Positions 61,181-64,000 of a stretch of DNA of 64,000 nucleotides are shown here, piece after piece (position 1 is the stretch's first letter; each line of letters begins with the position of its first letter). Origin of the DNA: Methanotorris igneus Kol 5 (GTDB lineage: Archaea; AGJL01; Methanococci; Methanococcales; Methanococcaceae); assembly GCF_000214415.1 (NCBI RefSeq), contig NC_015562.1:1713130-1777129 (forward strand), given 5' to 3'. Under the pieces are notes generated by a model. It made no database searches, was not told the origin of the DNA, and saw nothing but the letters and a program-made list of their open reading frames with translations. Both the position numbers and the translations under genes were made by a program.

Positions 61181-62401
61181 TTAAGGAAGAAAAGTATAGC
61201 CGTTCAATTTTTGATTTGTAACGATATAACTTTCAAAATCATATAGGATATTTAGATAGGATGCATATGCATCAAATGGGGTCTCAAAGTGGCTAAAGTA
61301 GGAATGCACATCCATATCACTGAGACCTTTTGTGCACATGTAGTAGAAATTGTCACTGGTTTGTAGAATTTTGTATATTTTGTATACATCTTCGTAGTTT
61401 TTTATGGATTCTTTATGTTCTTTTATGTATTTTCCAATTTCTTTTAATTTTTCAAATGAAATCTTCTGCATTCTATTTCCAAGCCATGCACTTACATTCC
61501 TTTCAGTATCTGCCCAAGAAATTGTTGAAAACTCAAAAACATCAATTTTTCCCCTTGTCTTACATTTTTTTAGTATTTCTGATGGCGTTGCAAACTGCAA
61601 ATGCTCATACTTCTCAATTTCTTGGGGAAGATGTTTTAGAAATTCAAATATACCTGTTTCTCTCCATTGGTGTTCTCCAAAGGTCTCATAGTCCATGTAA
61701 ATGTTTATACAATCTCCTGGAGTTTTTGAAAGCCATAACGCATATTTATCTGCTGTTAGTGGATATTCTTCCCAATTTTGACAAGAAAATCTAAATCCAA
61801 TATCGTCACTTAACCTATAATTTCTTAGTAGGACTTTTAGCCCACAAAGGGCCTCATAAACATAATTTGGCGACCTCCACTCAAGAACTTTCTCAGTACC
61901 TTCTGTGAATATACCTTCAAAACCCAATTTTTTGATGGTTTCTGCTATTTTGTTATGATAGATTAGCTCTGTGTTCCTAAATACCTTTGGCTTGTATCCA
62001 AAAACTTCTTTAATGATTTTTTGGTGTAGTTTTATCTCTTCTACAAATTCTTCATGGTTTTCAAAAAGACTTGAGAGAGAGTGGTAATACGTCTCACATA
62101 TCAGTTCTACATTTCCCGTTTTTACCAAATCTTTGAAAAGGTCTAAAACATCATCATTAAATGCCATAGCCTGCTCTAAAAACACACCAGTTATGCTGTA
62201 TGATATCTTGAAGTCATAATTGTCTATCAAATCCAATATTATTCTATTTGCTGGTATGTAGCATTTATTAGCAACTCTATTGAAGATCTCTCTGTTTAAT
62301 TCATCATCAACATATCTCTCCCACAAATTTTCGCTATCTTTTTTTATATATTTTCTTAACCTGCGAGGTTGATGGACTTCAAAGTTAAAAGAAATTAGCA
62401 T
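61181..62401 (-). CDS. GH57 alpha-amylase-like glucan hydrolase
   Basis: 406 residues. Opening LISFNFEVHQPRRL is the GH57 first motif. Nucleophile Glu145 is in FRNTELIYHN, and acid/base Asp237 is in IYMDYETFGEHQ. Intracellular, with no signal peptide. Cleaves alpha-1,4 glucan (glycogen). It lies 20 bp after the GH15 gene and 16 bp before the AOR gene: together they break down stored glycogen and feed triose oxidation. A 4-alpha-glucanotransferase cannot be excluded. Confidence 0.85.
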   Translation of the reverse strand: MLISFNFEVHQPRRLRKYIKKDSENLWERYVDDELNREIFNRVANKCYIPANRIILDLIDNYDFKISYSITGVFLEQAMAFNDDVLDLFKDLVKTGNVELICETYYHSLSSLFENHEEFVEEIKLHQKIIKEVFGYKPKVFRNTELIYHNKIAETIKKLGFEGIFTEGTEKVLEWRSPNYVYEALCGLKVLLRNYRLSDDIGFRFSCQNWEEYPLTADKYALWLSKTPGDCINIYMDYETFGEHQWRETGIFEFLKHLPQEIEKYEHLQFATPSEILKKCKTRGKIDVFEFSTISWADTERNVSAWLGNRMQKISFEKLKEIGKYIKEHKESIKNYEDVYKIYKILQTSDNFYYMCTKGLSDMDVHSYFSHFETPFDAYASYLNILYDFESYIVTNQKLNGYTFLP

Positions 62402-62421
62402 GGTATCACTTTTTGTTTAAT

Positions 62422-64000
62422 TTAGGGTATTAGGATGTCGTAATCACCATGAATAGCGATTATAACCATGGCATGTGACCAGCCAAGGGGAATTGCAGAT
62501 ATTGGAATTCCCAAATCTTTATGGACTTGTTCTGGAAACATACCATTGAATTGATGTTTTAGAATCCATTTAAGCAAGTTGTAACATTTTTTATTGTAAT
62601 TATCAATTATGGACTCTTGGAATTTTCCTTTTTTTGATAATGTATCAACTAACTTTTTATAATACATATAGAGCCATAGGGTTGTTATTATCCAAGGATT
62701 TCCTCCAAAGTATATGTCCTCTGGATATCTACCAACACCACCAACTTTGTAGTTGAAGGCTTTTTCAATCTGATTTGCAGTTGATATTATTCTTGGGTCA
62801 TCGACTGACACAAGTCCATAGGGGAAACTTAACCCTAAAATACTCGTATCTATGGTTTTATCTAATGGTTTTAATGATTTTGCAAACCTCTTCTCATTTT
62901 TTAAGTAGAGTCTATTTACCACTTCATTTTTAAGGAAGTTCATGCTTTTTTTCCAATGCTGTATTTCTTCTTCTTTGTCAAGTTCTTTTCCAATTAAATA
63001 ACCTGATTTCAACCCCCCATATATTGCTCCGAGGGTATATGCAAAGACCCCAAACTTTTCTTCCCATAAGTCATAGCAGGGTATTAATTGGTCAGCAGCT
63101 CTGCTCAAATAGTCCCCTGCTTTTTTGACCATTTCCCAATTTCTTTTTAAAAAATGTTTGTCTCCAGTTATTCTATAGTGCACAAGAAGTGCCCAAATGG
63201 TAGTACCCACCTGATCTATTTGGATGGCTGTGAATCTTGGATACCCCTCCACATAGTAATTTTGAACCCAAGAACCGTCACTGTTTTGTGTTGTCTTGCA
63301 CCACTCAAAGTATTTCTCACTCATTTCATGCTGCCCACACAAATCCAACGCAACTGCCATATACCCTGCATCCCTACACCAGACATACCTATAATCTGGA
63401 TGTAAAGAAGGAGAAGCAATTATTCCCCCCTTATAATCGCAGAGAAGTAATAGGGTTAGTAGAGATCTTTTGCATATATCTATGCATTCTTTATATTCTT
63501 CCAACTTTAAGATTCCCCACTTATTTACCATGCTATCTACTCTACTTTTCCAGAAATTTCTTGTGAGGTTATATAGGTCTTTGAGGTTGTCTTTTACCAT
63601 GTGTAGAGTATCCATTAAGTTTAGGGTTTTATTATAATCACCATCATACTTTTCAGGAAGTATGAGTATTGAAAGAGTGTATTTTTGGTTAGGTTTGATT
63701 TTGAATTCCCAGCAAAGGGCACTGTCTGTGATTAATCCTGTGGCGGAACTCTGCTCTTTCAGTACTCCATTTTCAATGTCCCTTAAAGCACTACTCTCAG
63801 AGTATTTAATCCCACATTGGTAAGAGGATACTTTTTTATTACTGCCAATACAGAAAATATAATTTTTGTCATGTTTAATTAGGCAGTTTTTTTCTTTAAC
63901 AAATTTTACAGTGCTTTTACTCGGCGTTTCACCTATTCTCAAATTTTCATAAAAAAATAATTTTATGTCCTTTTCTGAATTGGTCTTGTTTATTATAGAA
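62422..64000 (-). CDS. GH15 glucoamylase, 5' end outside window
   Basis: The frame stays open to base 64000 without a stop, and the visible start is inside a beta-sandwich domain (residues reading LFFYENLRIGETPSKS), so the true start is upstream. At least 526 residues are visible. GH15 marks: SPSLHPDYRYVWCRDAGYMAVA, QIDQVGTTIWALLVHY, general acid in YDLWEEKFGVFAY, general base in MFPEQVHKD and ending IPLGWSHAMVIIA. Releases glucose from glycogen ends. First visible gene of the GH15-GH57-AOR operon. Confidence 0.88.
   Translation of the reverse strand, partial: SIINKTNSEKDIKLFFYENLRIGETPSKSTVKFVKEKNCLIKHDKNYIFCIGSNKKVSSYQCGIKYSESSALRDIENGVLKEQSSATGLITDSALCWEFKIKPNQKYTLSILILPEKYDGDYNKTLNLMDTLHMVKDNLKDLYNLTRNFWKSRVDSMVNKWGILKLEEYKECIDICKRSLLTLLLLCDYKGGIIASPSLHPDYRYVWCRDAGYMAVALDLCGQHEMSEKYFEWCKTTQNSDGSWVQNYYVEGYPRFTAIQIDQVGTTIWALLVHYRITGDKHFLKRNWEMVKKAGDYLSRAADQLIPCYDLWEEKFGVFAYTLGAIYGGLKSGYLIGKELDKEEEIQHWKKSMNFLKNEVVNRLYLKNEKRFAKSLKPLDKTIDTSILGLSFPYGLVSVDDPRIISTANQIEKAFNYKVGGVGRYPEDIYFGGNPWIITTLWLYMYYKKLVDTLSKKGKFQESIIDNYNKKCYNLLKWILKHQFNGMFPEQVHKDLGIPISAIPLGWSHAMVIIAIHGDYDILIP

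Overview
The window is AT-rich DNA of a methanogenic archaeon. Coenzyme M synthesis (comD), coenzyme F430 synthesis (cfbD), methanogenesis-marker proteins 7 and 8, archaeosine synthesis, class III (Q-x-S-x-E) pilin signals, split GMP synthase, RFC clamp loader, SRP19 and TATA/BRE promoters all point to a euryarchaeal methanogen. Gene content, codon use and CRISPR repeat type resemble Methanocaldococcus/Methanotorris (Methanocaldococcaceae). The species is inference.

Layout. 1-909: a truncated secreted DUF2341 protein. 987-6998: a one-strand cluster with a Vps4-type MIT-AAA ATPase, two paralogous Snf7/ESCRT-III-like coiled-coil proteins, an archaeal P-loop ATPase, a long coiled-coil protein and a small alpha/beta protein. 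This is the most striking part of the window and looks like a self-contained ESCRT-like membrane-remodelling module. 7124-14792: housekeeping genes (Ski2-like helicase, pilin, UPF0200 kinase, RaSEA, guaAA, map, Drg GTPase). 15208-16229 and 33266-34287: two copies of a 1,022-bp insertion sequence with identical transposases, one with a clean 9-bp target duplication. 16449-27152: secD, a flippase-like protein, trpF, comD, a tRNA methylthiotransferase, agmatinase, the Mmp7 operon, nadM. 27405-31149: cbiC and thiI, separated by about 1.8 kb that is bounded by 35-bp direct repeats and carries a GNAT toxin-antitoxin-like pair and a PLD-helicase fragment. 31326-33168: cbiMNQ cobalt transporter. 34529-41133: hel308, srp19, corA, a DUF373 protein, a polysaccharide polymerase. 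41313-41397: tRNA-Ser(GCU). 41682-53388: trm5, rfcL, a GGCT-fold protein, dadD, mmp8, sepF with a GTPase, a HAD protein, moeA-PBP, engB, DUF211, cfbD. 53526-55796: rfcS with a 439-residue intein. 56177-56836: a CRISPR array without cas genes. 56952-64000: a flippase, rlmE, and a glycan-degradation operon (GH15, GH57, tungsten oxidoreductase).

Intergenic DNA is unusually rich in short repeats: (i) elements with 14-bp terminal inverted repeats TATAGTCGTGTGCG/CGCACACGACTATA; (ii) small GGCAAAACC-n-GGTTTTGCC hairpins; (iii) GAGGCAnTGC palindromic elements, three of which sit at gene 3' ends and are followed by a second copy of the last 35-50 bp of that gene; (iv) a second TIR family (22919-23066, 29545-29770). 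Several annotated-looking N-termini (comD, cbiC, drg) are only translations of such repeats, so later starts were chosen from Shine-Dalgarno positions.

Limits: all calls come from reading the sequence. No searches or structure predictions were run, and comparisons with M. jannaschii gene order are from memory.
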